This document shows, piece by piece, positions 15,728 to 21,732 of a stretch of DNA of 27,476 bases. Position 1 is the first letter of the stretch, and the number at the start of each line of letters is the position of its first letter. Below the pieces are notes generated by a model. The model was given only the letters and a program-made list of their open reading frames with translations, did not search any database and had not been told where the DNA came from. This DNA is from a virus: IMG/VR virus record IMGVR_UViG_3300047667_000641, positions 1-27,476 of that record; one strand, given 5' to 3'. The translations under genes were made by a program, and so were the position numbers.

Positions 15728-16389
15728 CAGTAAATTCCCGGCGAGAAGAACGTCGGCGACTTATCGCGGTCTTCAGCCGCCGCAAGGGCGAACTGCTCGT
15801 CGTAGAGTTGCTTGAGGATCAAAACACGGGAGGCGGCCTCTGGCTTCTTCGAGGCAACTCTGAACGCCAAGCCCGCAACAAGGGCCGGCACAAACCTAGA
15901 CGGAACTGGTGCGCCTGTGCCAACGCCAGACGCCAACCCGTCGATCCCAGCCATTCGGTAAAAGAACAGTTCGTAGCTGTCGGCGCCGTCAGGCACCGGC
16001 CAGAGCGTCATGTTTGTGGTAAGGCCTCGATCAATATAAATTTGGGTGGGCCTGCCCAGCAAAGCCTTCGCCGACTGTGCCGCGTATGTTGAGACACTGA
16101 TCCTCTGCAGATGGGTGTCGGCTTGGCTTGTGCCTGTTCCGATACGCAGCTGATGCTCAATGACGTCAATGGTCTCGTCAGGTGCCGCGTACGTTGACTG
16201 GCCAGCAATCAATGGGATCGTTCCTGAAACCACGGTAAACAGGTTTAGACCGCGGTTCTGCCATTCAAGAGTCAACAGGTTCAGGCTACGTCTCGCGGAA
16301 CGCAAATCGTAGCCTGATCGCATCTCTACGCCGGCTTGCTCGTACGCCTCTTCAAAAAGCTCTGCAATATCGGGGACAACAACCGCCAT
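15727..16389 (-). CDS. Head-tail connector, P22 gp4-like candidate
   Basis: The 220-residue protein has AGGAAGTG before ATG 16389. Residues 5-55 are helical with the pattern ELFEEAYEQAGVEMRSGYDL followed by SARRSLNLLTLEWQNRGLNL, typical of tail accessory factors like P22 gp4. Residues 60-150 are beta-rich with a Pro-containing tip (ALLGRPTQIYIDRG, WPVPDGADSYELFFYRM). The last third is helical (FVPALVAGLAFRVASKKPE, then LYDEQFALAAAEDRDKS). It likely binds the portal ring after packaging. The P22 gp4 comparison is by size, layout and position, since overall identity cannot be judged by eye. A 1-nt overlap leads into the next gene. Confidence 0.7.
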   Translation of the reverse strand: MAVVVPDIAELFEEAYEQAGVEMRSGYDLRSARRSLNLLTLEWQNRGLNLFTVVSGTIPLIAGQSTYAAPDETIDVIEHQLRIGTGTSQADTHLQRISVSTYAAQSAKALLGRPTQIYIDRGLTTNMTLWPVPDGADSYELFFYRMAGIDGLASGVGTGAPVPSRFVPALVAGLAFRVASKKPEAASRVLILKQLYDEQFALAAAEDRDKSPTFFSPGIY

Positions 16390-16412
16390 AAATCACTTCC
16401 TAAACTGAAACA

Positions 16413-16652
16413 TTAGCGCACCGCGCCCTTTGTGTGCCCCTTCATACAGGCTCCGTCGCCTCGTGTCACCTTTCCACCGGCTTTCATACCGCCCACTCCA
16501 GATGGCGCGCTTGGTCCAGCTAGACCGCTAGGGCCCCCGTCAGCCCCGCGCTTGTCTTTTTTATCAGATTGGGCAGCGTTAATCAGCATTGCAAGCGGGC
16601 TAATCTTTCCCAGAACGCCCCCTATTTTCTTCTTTGTCACTGGCTTTTTCAT
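16413..16652 (-). CDS. Small basic protein with RGDG-C-KGHTKG end
   Basis: I choose ATG 16652 because AAAGGA lies just upstream, giving 79 residues. An in-frame ATG at 16700 overlaps the previous stop (TAATG) and would add 16 residues. The N-terminus is Lys-rich (MKKPVTKKKIGG), the middle is Gly/Pro/Ser-rich, and the end reads KAGGKVTRGDGACMKGHTKG plus AVR. The Gly-Gly-Lys-Val...R-G-D-G-x-C-x-K-G-H/K-T-K-G signature is one I recall from small proteins encoded in connector regions of diverse marine phages. Its function is not known to me. A basic tail binding packaged DNA or the inner connector surface is plausible. Confidence 0.65.
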   Translation of the reverse strand: MKKPVTKKKIGGVLGKISPLAMLINAAQSDKKDKRGADGGPSGLAGPSAPSGVGGMKAGGKVTRGDGACMKGHTKGAVR

Positions 16653-16699
16653 CCGATTTCCTTTCAATTGGGTGCCCATCTGGGCTCTCGAGATTGGCA

Positions 16700-16960
16700 T
16701 TAGCAGTTCCACGCTCGCAGGCTCTTGTTGATCCGGCTATCCGGGTCCTTGGCGGTCTTAGATGACGTGTTCTTGGCCTTCATGCCTTTCATTCTAGCAC
16801 AAAAGCTCTTGCGGCGCGCTGCATCTTTTTTGGTCTTAGGTTTCGGCGCAGGGGGCTTAAGGTTCATACCCTGTTTCTTCGCCGAAGCCCGACCCTTGGC
16901 GTTGAGTCCACCTTTGGGATTTTTCCCTGCCTTGCGAGTCCAAGCTGGAGATTTGGCCAT
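16700..16960 (-). CDS. Small Lys/Arg-rich conserved protein
   Basis: The start is placed at ATG 16960 behind AGGAG. An upstream in-frame ATG at 17002 lacks one. The 86-residue protein begins MAKSPAWTRKAGKNPKGGLN, continues with a Lys/Pro-rich linker, and ends ARMKGMKAKNTSSKTAKDPD followed by SRINKSLRAWNC. The charge is strongly positive. I remember the same start and end from phage and bacterial proteins annotated only as a domain of unknown function (I believe DUF6321, not checked). It probably binds nucleic acid. It lies between the lysis cassette and another basic protein. Confidence 0.7.
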   Translation of the reverse strand: MAKSPAWTRKAGKNPKGGLNAKGRASAKKQGMNLKPPAPKPKTKKDAARRKSFCARMKGMKAKNTSSKTAKDPDSRINKSLRAWNC

Positions 16961-16970
16961 TACAAAACTC

Positions 16971-17186
16971 CTATCTGCAGCCGTCAGGCCAGCAATTAAC
17001 AATCGTTATAAGCTCTAATCCCGTCGCCCGCATCCGATTAATATCACCGCCAGATAGAGCCTCTGCGTGAACACGGGACGAAGGGACCGCTCCGTCTAGG
17101 ATTGCCGCCGCGCGGGCTTCATCGGATGAACCGAGACAGCCCATCAAGGACAGCATCAGGATCAGTGGGAAGGCTATCTTTAACAT
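16971..17186 (-). CDS. Small lipoprotein, outer-membrane spanin (Rz1-like) candidate
   Basis: The 71-residue product begins MLKIAFPLILMLSLMGCLGS: one Lys, a hydrophobic core and an L-M-G-C lipobox, so lipidation at Cys17 is expected. The residue after Cys is Leu, not Asp, which fits outer-membrane sorting. The gene starts inside the inner spanin candidate, in a different frame, overlapping it by 68 nt (17119-17186). This is the usual Rz/Rz1 layout. An AGGGG site lies about 9 nt upstream of the ATG. The mature part is unusual for Rz1 because it is not proline-rich, and it ends NCWPDGC with two cysteines. An unrelated lipoprotein cannot be excluded, but order and overlap favour a spanin. Confidence 0.6.
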   Translation of the reverse strand: MLKIAFPLILMLSLMGCLGSSDEARAAAILDGAVPSSRVHAEALSGGDINRMRATGLELITIVNCWPDGCR

Positions 17187-17334
17187 CTCTTATATCCCCT
17201 GTTTGCTCTATATACGCCCGCGCGTTACGCAAGGCCTCCTCCGAACGGATCAGCGCGCCTCGCTGCACCGTAAATGCCACCAATGCGGCGCATAGGGCCA
17301 CGGACAGCCCGGCAATAATGTAGACGCGGATCAC
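17119..17334 (-). CDS. Inner-membrane spanin (Rz-like) candidate
   Basis: The start is GTG 17334, overlapping the stop of the 30-residue TM peptide (GTGA). A longer frame to 17460 is open, but its upstream part overlaps two other genes and looks out-of-frame. The 71-residue product has one N-terminal TM (residues 4-22, VYIIAGLSVALCAALVAF), a basic residue after it, and a charged periplasmic helix (RSEEALRNARAYIEQTGDIR) ending with PDAVLDGLSRFIR. This is the topology of an i-spanin, though shorter than lambda Rz (about 150 residues). It would pair with the overlapping lipoprotein to disrupt the outer membrane in the final lysis step. The assignment is by topology and gene order. Confidence 0.65.
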   Translation of the reverse strand: MIRVYIIAGLSVALCAALVAFTVQRGALIRSEEALRNARAYIEQTGDIRDVKDSLPTDPDAVLDGLSRFIR

Positions 17335-17423
17335 GTGAGCGCCGACACAAGGCCATAACCCACTAGGAACCCAAGGGCCGCCACAATTACAACAAACACG
17401 AACAACCCGCCCCCGCCTTTCAT
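17331..17423 (-). CDS. 30-residue single-TM peptide (holin-like candidate)
   Basis: This very short gene starts with ATG overlapping the endolysin stop (ATGA, 17420-17423) and ends with TGA overlapping the GTG of the spanin candidate (GTGA, 17331-17334). The peptide begins MKGGGG and then continues as one hydrophobic segment (LFVFVVIVAALGFLVGYGLV), ending SALT. The exact stop/start overlap at both ends and the hydrophobic content argue that it is translated. It may act as a small holin, an antiholin, or a membrane partner of the fused endolysin. No sequence family is recognised. It could also be a mere coupling linker between its neighbours. Confidence 0.6.
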   Translation of the reverse strand: MKGGGGLFVFVVIVAALGFLVGYGLVSALT

Positions 17424-18295
17424 GATACGCCACCCATGCAGACGCGGTAGCCAAAGGCACGACGATTAACCAAACCAGTCACGACACGGCCGCCCGACCT
17501 GTTGAAAAACGTATAACGGCGGCAGGCGTCCGCGAAATCGCCTCGGTTGATTGCAGCAAGAGAAGACGACTTTAGCACTGTGCCCGCGCCGACGTTCCAA
17601 GAAAGGTCAACGCCCACTGTTGCGTCAACTTCGGCAGGGATTGAACCGATAGTCACGCCTGTTCGGTAGATGCGCCAGTATTGATCCCGCGCGATCCGGC
17701 TCAAGCCTTCGGTGCATCGCTCAATTGTGCGAACGTCGCCCTGACGCACTGGCGTTCCGGTGTGGCTCGTCTCGCCAAAGCAGATCGTCCACAAATCGGG
17801 TTCAGCAATCGTGTCCAGATACGCCCGAACGCAAACACCGCTCGCGCTTTCGGTGCAGGAGAACGTCGGCCCGCTACCTTCCCATTGCTTGATCATGGGA
17901 ATTGCGTGCACCGCGGTTTCGTCCCATGTGGGTAATCGCTCAGACTGACCAACCAGCACGGGCTGCAATGGATCAGTACCCACTTGAACCTCGTCCATTG
18001 ACCAAGAGGCGGATGCCAAGAGAAACCACACGATGACGCTGATGAAGATGGTGAGCGCGAACACTTGAGCCGTTCGCCACAAGTCCGGCGCAACCTGATC
18101 AACAAACCAACCAATGACACCGAACAGCATGAAAAGCACCACGATGGGGCCGACGATATAGGGGTCATACCAGCTTGGGTATGGGTCTACAAAAGCCACC
18201 ATCACCTCGGCAAACAAATAAGTAATGGTCGCAAGCAACAGCGCCCAGAAAGAATAGGCCCGCATCTTGCGGCGTATGTTTGGGATTAGTTTCAT
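17420..18295 (-). CDS. Membrane-anchored endolysin: 3-TM domain plus GH24-type lysozyme
   Basis: The start is ATG 18295, with GGAG about 8 nt upstream. The frame stays open to 18376, but that part overlaps the previous gene. The 291-residue protein has a basic N-terminus (MKLIPNIRRKMR), then TM segments at about 14-36, 46-64 and 75-96. The positive-inside pattern puts the rest in the periplasm. Residues 130-291 resemble a GH24 lysozyme: KQWEG with catalytic Glu139, then YLD with Asp161, WTICFGET with Thr170, and a C-terminal NRRAFGYRVCMGG matching the R-R-x-x-E/G-x-x-L-C-x-x-G end of R-type endolysins. Six cysteines in the lytic part suggest disulfides. It would degrade peptidoglycan while tethered to the inner membrane. 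Three TMs resemble a class I holin, so the fusion may supply both functions. Confidence 0.8.
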   Translation of the reverse strand: MKLIPNIRRKMRAYSFWALLLATITYLFAEVMVAFVDPYPSWYDPYIVGPIVVLFMLFGVIGWFVDQVAPDLWRTAQVFALTIFISVIVWFLLASASWSMDEVQVGTDPLQPVLVGQSERLPTWDETAVHAIPMIKQWEGSGPTFSCTESASGVCVRAYLDTIAEPDLWTICFGETSHTGTPVRQGDVRTIERCTEGLSRIARDQYWRIYRTGVTIGSIPAEVDATVGVDLSWNVGAGTVLKSSSLAAINRGDFADACRRYTFFNRSGGRVVTGLVNRRAFGYRVCMGGVS

Positions 18296-18314
18296 TTCAG
18301 TTTCTCCATTTTTG

Positions 18315-18689
18315 CTATGATCCAAATACCACCCGCAAGATGCTCTCCTTGAAAAACGTAACGCCGGCGAACGCAATACTTCCGACTAACCCAAGCACAA
18401 TCATAGCACCCGCAAACTTAGCACGCCAACTCGTCACCATATCCGCGACAGGCTCAACACGATCCAAACGCGACACGATCTTTTTGTGACCTTGTTGCAA
18501 TTCCAAAAGCGTTTTGTTGACCTGCTCTCGATTGATTGTAGCAGCAACATTGGCGTCCCTGCGGTCTTCGCGGTCACGCTCAAGCCGGTTGTTCATAGCC
18601 TCGATCTGAGCAGTGAGCGCCCCTATCGCCTGAGCTGTGTTTTGTCTCTCTGCCATAGTATCATGGTCCCCGTGCAGTTTCTCTTCCAC
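18315..18689 (-). CDS. Coiled-coil protein with C-terminal TM
   Basis: The 124-residue frame begins with GTG at 18689, directly after the previous stop. ATG 18656 (MAERQNTAQAIGALTAQ) is an alternative start with GGGGA about 10 nt upstream, so residues 1-11 are uncertain. Residues 15-85 form a charged coiled coil (IEAMNNRLERDREDRRDANV, LLELQQGHKKIVSRLDRVEP). Residues about 95-117 are one TM (FAGAMIVLGLVGSIAFAGVTFF). The layout resembles the DUF1515-type proteins I remember from Rhizobiales and phages, which have a helical N-part and sometimes a terminal TM. It sits 19 nt before the endolysin and is therefore probably part of lysis or lysis control. Function is not known. Confidence 0.7.
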   Translation of the reverse strand: MEEKLHGDHDTMAERQNTAQAIGALTAQIEAMNNRLERDREDRRDANVAATINREQVNKTLLELQQGHKKIVSRLDRVEPVADMVTSWRAKFAGAMIVLGLVGSIAFAGVTFFKESILRVVFGS

Positions 18690-18965
18690 TTAGGCGTAGT
18701 ATATGGTCGCCGCAGTGATGTCGGTAATGGTCGAAACCACAGGACCGTCGGCGCAAAGAATACCGCCACCGGGGAGCTCCATCGGGGTCGTACTTGTCGG
18801 CGCAAAGTCCAAGTCAAGCACCACAGGTCCGCCCGATCCGTCCGTAATGGTCAGTCTACCCGCAGACCCGCCTGTTGTTACCTGAAATCCACGAATACGG
18901 GCACGCCCAACGCTGAGCGCCCCCGTTCCCGTAACGCGTTGCATTTGCACATCAGAAATATACAT
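18690..18965 (-). CDS. Small beta-rich virion protein
   Basis: The 91-residue protein follows the preceding gene after 14 nt and ends directly before the GTG of the next gene. It reads MYISDVQMQRVTGTGALSVG, then GFQVTTGGSAGRLTITDGSG and LPGGGILCADGPVV. The GGSAG...T-D-G-S/G-G and LPGGGI segments recur in small uncharacterised phage proteins in capsid regions, as far as I recall. It is predicted all-beta, has no TM and contains one cysteine. It may be a head decoration or fibre protein. It is the last structural gene before the lysis cassette. Confidence 0.65.
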   Translation of the reverse strand: MYISDVQMQRVTGTGALSVGRARIRGFQVTTGGSAGRLTITDGSGGPVVLDLDFAPTSTTPMELPGGGILCADGPVVSTITDITAATIYYA

Positions 18966-18979
18966 AACCTGCGCCCCTC

Positions 18980-19489
18980 TTACTGATCAGCAAACGCAGG
19001 TGCCGCGGCCGCGACGACACGTCCAGAGATCTGCCAATTGGTTGCGTTCAGAGCCATGACCGTCACCTGAGCAGCGCCGGGAACGTTAGCTTGGAACTTG
19101 GAGTTCGAGTTGCCGTCCGAGAACACCACAGAAACGGCGCCGTCACCGGTGTTGTCAAAAGAAACACCGCCAATGAAGAAGTTAGCGTCGGCCCCTGTGT
19201 TGACAATAAAGTCTGTCGCATCAGCTGCGCCGCCAGCATAAATGAAGGTGAACATCGCGCCGGCGACCGGTGCGGGGAGGGTGTAGGTGTTGTCTTGGGT
19301 ACCATCAGGCACTAGCAAAACGCGGCCGCTGTGGTCAGCGTTGGTCAAGGTGACGTTGCCGTCTGCCAATGAAACCGGAAGGCCGCCGAGTGTTGAAACT
19401 TCGGAGATGGTGCCCGTTACCGGATCTTTGGAAACAATTTTGAAATCGCTTTCCGAACGGATTGGGCCTGAGAAGGTGGATTTAGACAT
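18980..19489 (-). CDS. Beta-rich structural protein downstream of capsid
   Basis: The 169-residue product begins MSKSTFSGPIRSESDFKIVS and is rich in Gly, Ala, Asn, Thr and Asp, with many short strands (ADHSGRVLLVPDGTQDNTYT, ATDFIVNTGADANFFIGGV, VSVVFSDGNSNSKF). I know this N-terminus from structural proteins in marine phage capsid regions. AGAGG at about 19494-19498 serves as ribosome site, directly below a perfect 8-bp inverted repeat in the leader. The gene is separated from the major capsid gene by a terminator, so it may be expressed from readthrough or its own promoter. A capsid-surface or fibre-like role is likely but unproven. Confidence 0.7.
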   Translation of the reverse strand: MSKSTFSGPIRSESDFKIVSKDPVTGTISEVSTLGGLPVSLADGNVTLTNADHSGRVLLVPDGTQDNTYTLPAPVAGAMFTFIYAGGAADATDFIVNTGADANFFIGGVSFDNTGDGAVSVVFSDGNSNSKFQANVPGAAQVTVMALNATNWQISGRVVAAAAPAFADQ

Positions 19490-19499
19490 TGTAAAACCT

Positions 19500-19533
19500 C
19501 TTGCACAAGGGTTGGCCGTACAGTCTGTGCAAG
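19500..19533 (-). promoter_or_regulatory. Inverted repeat in the 5' leader of the 18980-19489 gene
   Basis: The sequence cttgcaca at 19500-19507 is repeated as tgtgcaag at 19526-19533, giving a perfect 8-bp stem with an 18-nt loop. It lies 10 nt upstream of the start codon and touches the ribosome site. In RNA it could form a hairpin that limits access to the start or marks a processing end. It could also be a dyad operator. It has no T-run, so it is not a terminator. Confidence 0.45.
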
Positions 19534-19601
19534 TTCAGGGCAGGCGCCCGTCTGCACGGCTTCTGAGTCCTGCAATGCGTTTACCCTAGCACCGGTCTTG
19601 A

Positions 19602-19634
19602 CAAAAGAAAAGGCCCCACCGAAGCAGGGCCTTT
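19602..19634 (-). terminator. Rho-independent terminator behind the major capsid gene
   Basis: Read on the minus strand, AAAGGCCC (19627-19634) pairs perfectly with GGGCCTTT (19609-19616) across a 10-nt loop and is followed by TCTTTTG. The structure starts 27 nt after the capsid stop at 19661. This is the only convincing intrinsic terminator I find in the window. Confidence 0.8.
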
Positions 19635-19660
19635 CAACGTCGCATCCTTGGTTAAAAGGA

Positions 19661-20569
19661 TCAGGCGCCCGGCGAAGCGAACATGCCCAACGGGTCCGAA
19701 GATCCGAAAGAATAACGCTCACGAGCCTTATACCGAACATTGCCGCTGTCGAAGTCGCCTTCCATCGCGGTCGCCATAGCCACACGTTCAAAGTGCTTCA
19801 TGCCGTTCGGAACGTCCGTCTTGAGGAACCATGCGTCATTATCGGTCAGATAATGGTTCACAGCGTACCCTTCAGGAATGGCACCCATCACTTTCAAAGC
19901 GTTGGTGTCATTGTCGGCTGTACCAACCCGCAACTCTGTTTGCAGAAGGCGTGTCGCCACAAACATCAAGGCAGGGGGGACAATCAACTTGCGAACACGT
20001 GCCGCGATCAACAGACCACGTTCATCGACAAAAGCAGCAATGTCGATGATCGCCTGTTCGAGAGAGGTCTCGTTCAGGTCAGCATCCGTGGTGGGACGGT
20101 TGGTGTTGGTACTGCCCGAAACCGTGGGGTGTGCCGTGTTGAACAAACTCACACCATCGCCCGACTTGAACGTGGTGAAACCTTGGTTCAGCAGTGCCGC
20201 AGCTTTCACCTGTTTGGTGAACGCCATGGCACGCGCAAGCGCCTTGGTATAACGAGCAGACAAAGAGTCGTACAGGTTGTCTTCCATCGCTTCTTCGGTG
20301 ATCGAGAAACCCATGGCCACAGTCTCGTGATTGTAACGAGCTGCGAAGGCTTCCTGAGCCGTGTCATACGAAATGGACGCCCCTTCGGACTTTACAGGTG
20401 CCGCGCCGAAGCCCGACAGCTTCACTTCTTCTTCAAAGCTACGCTCTGAGGTTTCCGTGTCGTAGATTTCCGCATGCTCGCCTTCGTACTTGGCGTACTC
20501 AAGTCCGAACAGTGCGTTTAGACCGGGAACGAGTTCCTTGATGGCCTGTGCGCGTGAAATGGTAGCCAT
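19661..20569 (-). CDS. Major capsid protein, Mu gpT-like
   Basis: The 302-residue protein has the strongest ribosome site in the region (AGGAGGG before ATG 20569) and a terminator directly behind it, as expected for the most abundant virion protein. It begins MATISRAQAIKELVPGLNAL. The middle holds GASISYDTAQEAFAARYNHE, TVAMGFSITEEAMEDNLYD and AALLNQGFTTFKSGDGVSLF, then NTAHPTVSG. This set matches the Mu gpT type of HK97-fold major head subunit. No protease gene or N-terminal delta domain is visible, and a separate scaffold gene lies upstream (21725-22660). The C-terminus ends with RYSFGSSDPLGMFASPGA. The call is well supported by sequence and order. Confidence 0.85.
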   Translation of the reverse strand: MATISRAQAIKELVPGLNALFGLEYAKYEGEHAEIYDTETSERSFEEEVKLSGFGAAPVKSEGASISYDTAQEAFAARYNHETVAMGFSITEEAMEDNLYDSLSARYTKALARAMAFTKQVKAAALLNQGFTTFKSGDGVSLFNTAHPTVSGSTNTNRPTTDADLNETSLEQAIIDIAAFVDERGLLIAARVRKLIVPPALMFVATRLLQTELRVGTADNDTNALKVMGAIPEGYAVNHYLTDNDAWFLKTDVPNGMKHFERVAMATAMEGDFDSGNVRYKARERYSFGSSDPLGMFASPGA

Positions 20570-20582
20570 TTACTGACCCTCC

Positions 20583-21245
20583 TTATACACCAAGCGCGTT
20601 GTCGTAGGAATGTACCCCGACATTGAGCTTGACGATGAACTCTGGATACAGATCGTCTTCCGTACCCTTGACGATGTCGACGATGCGAACCGCGCGATTG
20701 GCTGTTGCAACGATACCGGCGCCATTGGTTCCAACAATCAGGTTTACACCCGAGTTGCCGGTTGTGGCATTGCCAGCTGTGGCATAGCCCAATGTGGCGT
20801 TCTTTCCGATAACACCCGGCCAACCAGAGCCGTCTGTGCCAGAGTTGAACGTCCCCAATGCTTCAGTTCCTTTAACTTGGAACAGAACCGCAGGGTCATC
20901 CATAACCATCACAAAAACCTCAGAGCCGCCGCCAGTGATGACGTTTGCAGGGAGGTACTGATTGATAACCGGCTGACCCTCGGACGACACGTAGTTCGCA
21001 CCGACACAAACACCAACGATGCCTGCAGTAGGGACGACAGACGTGGCGGCAAGAATTTGGCCGACAGGTGAGGTTGCGACAGCGGAGGGGAGGCCTGCGC
21101 TGCTAAGAACGACGAGATCACCGTTAAAAATAGCAGCTGTGTTGTTAGCTGCGACTTTATACTCACGGATGGTCCCACCGCTGAACGGACGTCCGCCAAT
21201 CGCTTGGATTGCACGGGTGCCGTAGGGAGTGGCTACTTTGGCCAT
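20583..21245 (-). CDS. Probable capsid decoration protein
   Basis: The 220-residue protein sits directly upstream of the major capsid gene, with AGGAGAG before ATG 21245. It begins MAKVATPYGTRAIQAIGGRP and continues with IFNGDLVVLSSAGLPSAVAT, then a beta-rich body with MVMDDPAVLFQVKG. Proteins with a P-Y-G start, the F-x-G-D-x-V segment and a D-D-P-x-V-L-F-x-V/I strand are common next to capsid genes in marine phages, where they are taken as decoration or minor capsid proteins. The C-terminus ends NVGVHSYDNALGV, with histidine and tyrosine as often seen in that family. No enzymatic motif is visible. Confidence 0.7.
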   Translation of the reverse strand: MAKVATPYGTRAIQAIGGRPFSGGTIREYKVAANNTAAIFNGDLVVLSSAGLPSAVATSPVGQILAATSVVPTAGIVGVCVGANYVSSEGQPVINQYLPANVITGGGSEVFVMVMDDPAVLFQVKGTEALGTFNSGTDGSGWPGVIGKNATLGYATAGNATTGNSGVNLIVGTNGAGIVATANRAVRIVDIVKGTEDDLYPEFIVKLNVGVHSYDNALGV

Positions 21246-21282
21246 GTCTCTCTCCTAAGAATAGGTTTCAGGGTGGCAAGCA

Positions 21283-21732
21283 TTACTTGCCAAAATTGGT
21301 TGTTCGGCTGGTGCGCTCCGGGTTGAGAACCGGCATACGGGAGTCAGACGTGCGCAAATAGTTGTTATCAACTGCTTCCATTTGAGCCTTGGCTTCCATG
21401 AGTTGACCTTCAGTGCGATCGTCTGCAATTTCTTGCGAGATGCTGCATAGGATGAGCCCCCCGATTTCGATATTCCCTTTGAAGCGCGAGCCCTGATCGG
21501 AAATAACCATTAACTCAGGATGTTCAGTGGCTTTGACAGGCACGTACCCTTCGCGAAAGCGCTTGGAGACGTTCATGTTATCGGCGTTACCCAACGATCC
21601 TGTGCGAACCCAACGAAACTTAACACCGTTTCGGGGGTCGGGAGTTGGAAGGAGTGACTGACGCTTCCACGTTGATTTGCGCTCAGTTTTTTCGCGCGTC
21701 TCTTGTGTGCGTGGCGTACGATCTTCAGTCAT
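21283..21732 (-). CDS. Small conserved head-region protein
   Basis: The 149-residue product overlaps the scaffold gene by 8 nt (21725-21732). It has a charged disordered start (MTEDRTPRTQETREKTERKS) and then PDPRNGVKFRWVRTGSLGNA, RFREGYVPVKATEHPEL and SRFKGNIEIGGLILCSISQE, followed by a helix. The fold appears to be a small beta domain with a Trp-Arg-strand and a G-x-V-P-V loop. I recall such proteins between scaffold and capsid in marine phage genomes but not a function. It may help scaffold-capsid interaction or be a minor head protein. Confidence 0.7.
   Translation of the reverse strand: MTEDRTPRTQETREKTERKSTWKRQSLLPTPDPRNGVKFRWVRTGSLGNADNMNVSKRFREGYVPVKATEHPELMVISDQGSRFKGNIEIGGLILCSISQEIADDRTEGQLMEAKAQMEAVDNNYLRTSDSRMPVLNPERTSRTTNFGK

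Noticed and set aside
17335-17460. Upstream extension of the spanin candidate to ATG 17460.
   Set aside because: The extra residues are out-of-frame translation of the endolysin end and of the 30-residue gene. GTG 17334 with a GTGA overlap fits the TM topology better.
18296-18376. Upstream extension of the endolysin to 18376.
   Set aside because: It overlaps the coiled-coil/TM gene and would place a basic, non-membrane stretch before the natural basic N-terminus. ATG 18295 has a clear ribosome site.
19534-19601. Sigma70-like promoter between the capsid terminator and the next gene (TTGTCA, TAGGGTAAA).
   Set aside because: The spacing between the hexamer-like pieces is too short and the -10 match is poor, so I do not call it.
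19598-20449. Long plus-strand open frame (283 codons) opposite the major capsid gene.
   Set aside because: It is antisense to a well-supported gene, has no recognisable domain and its composition (many Arg, His, Cys) is typical of a shadow frame.
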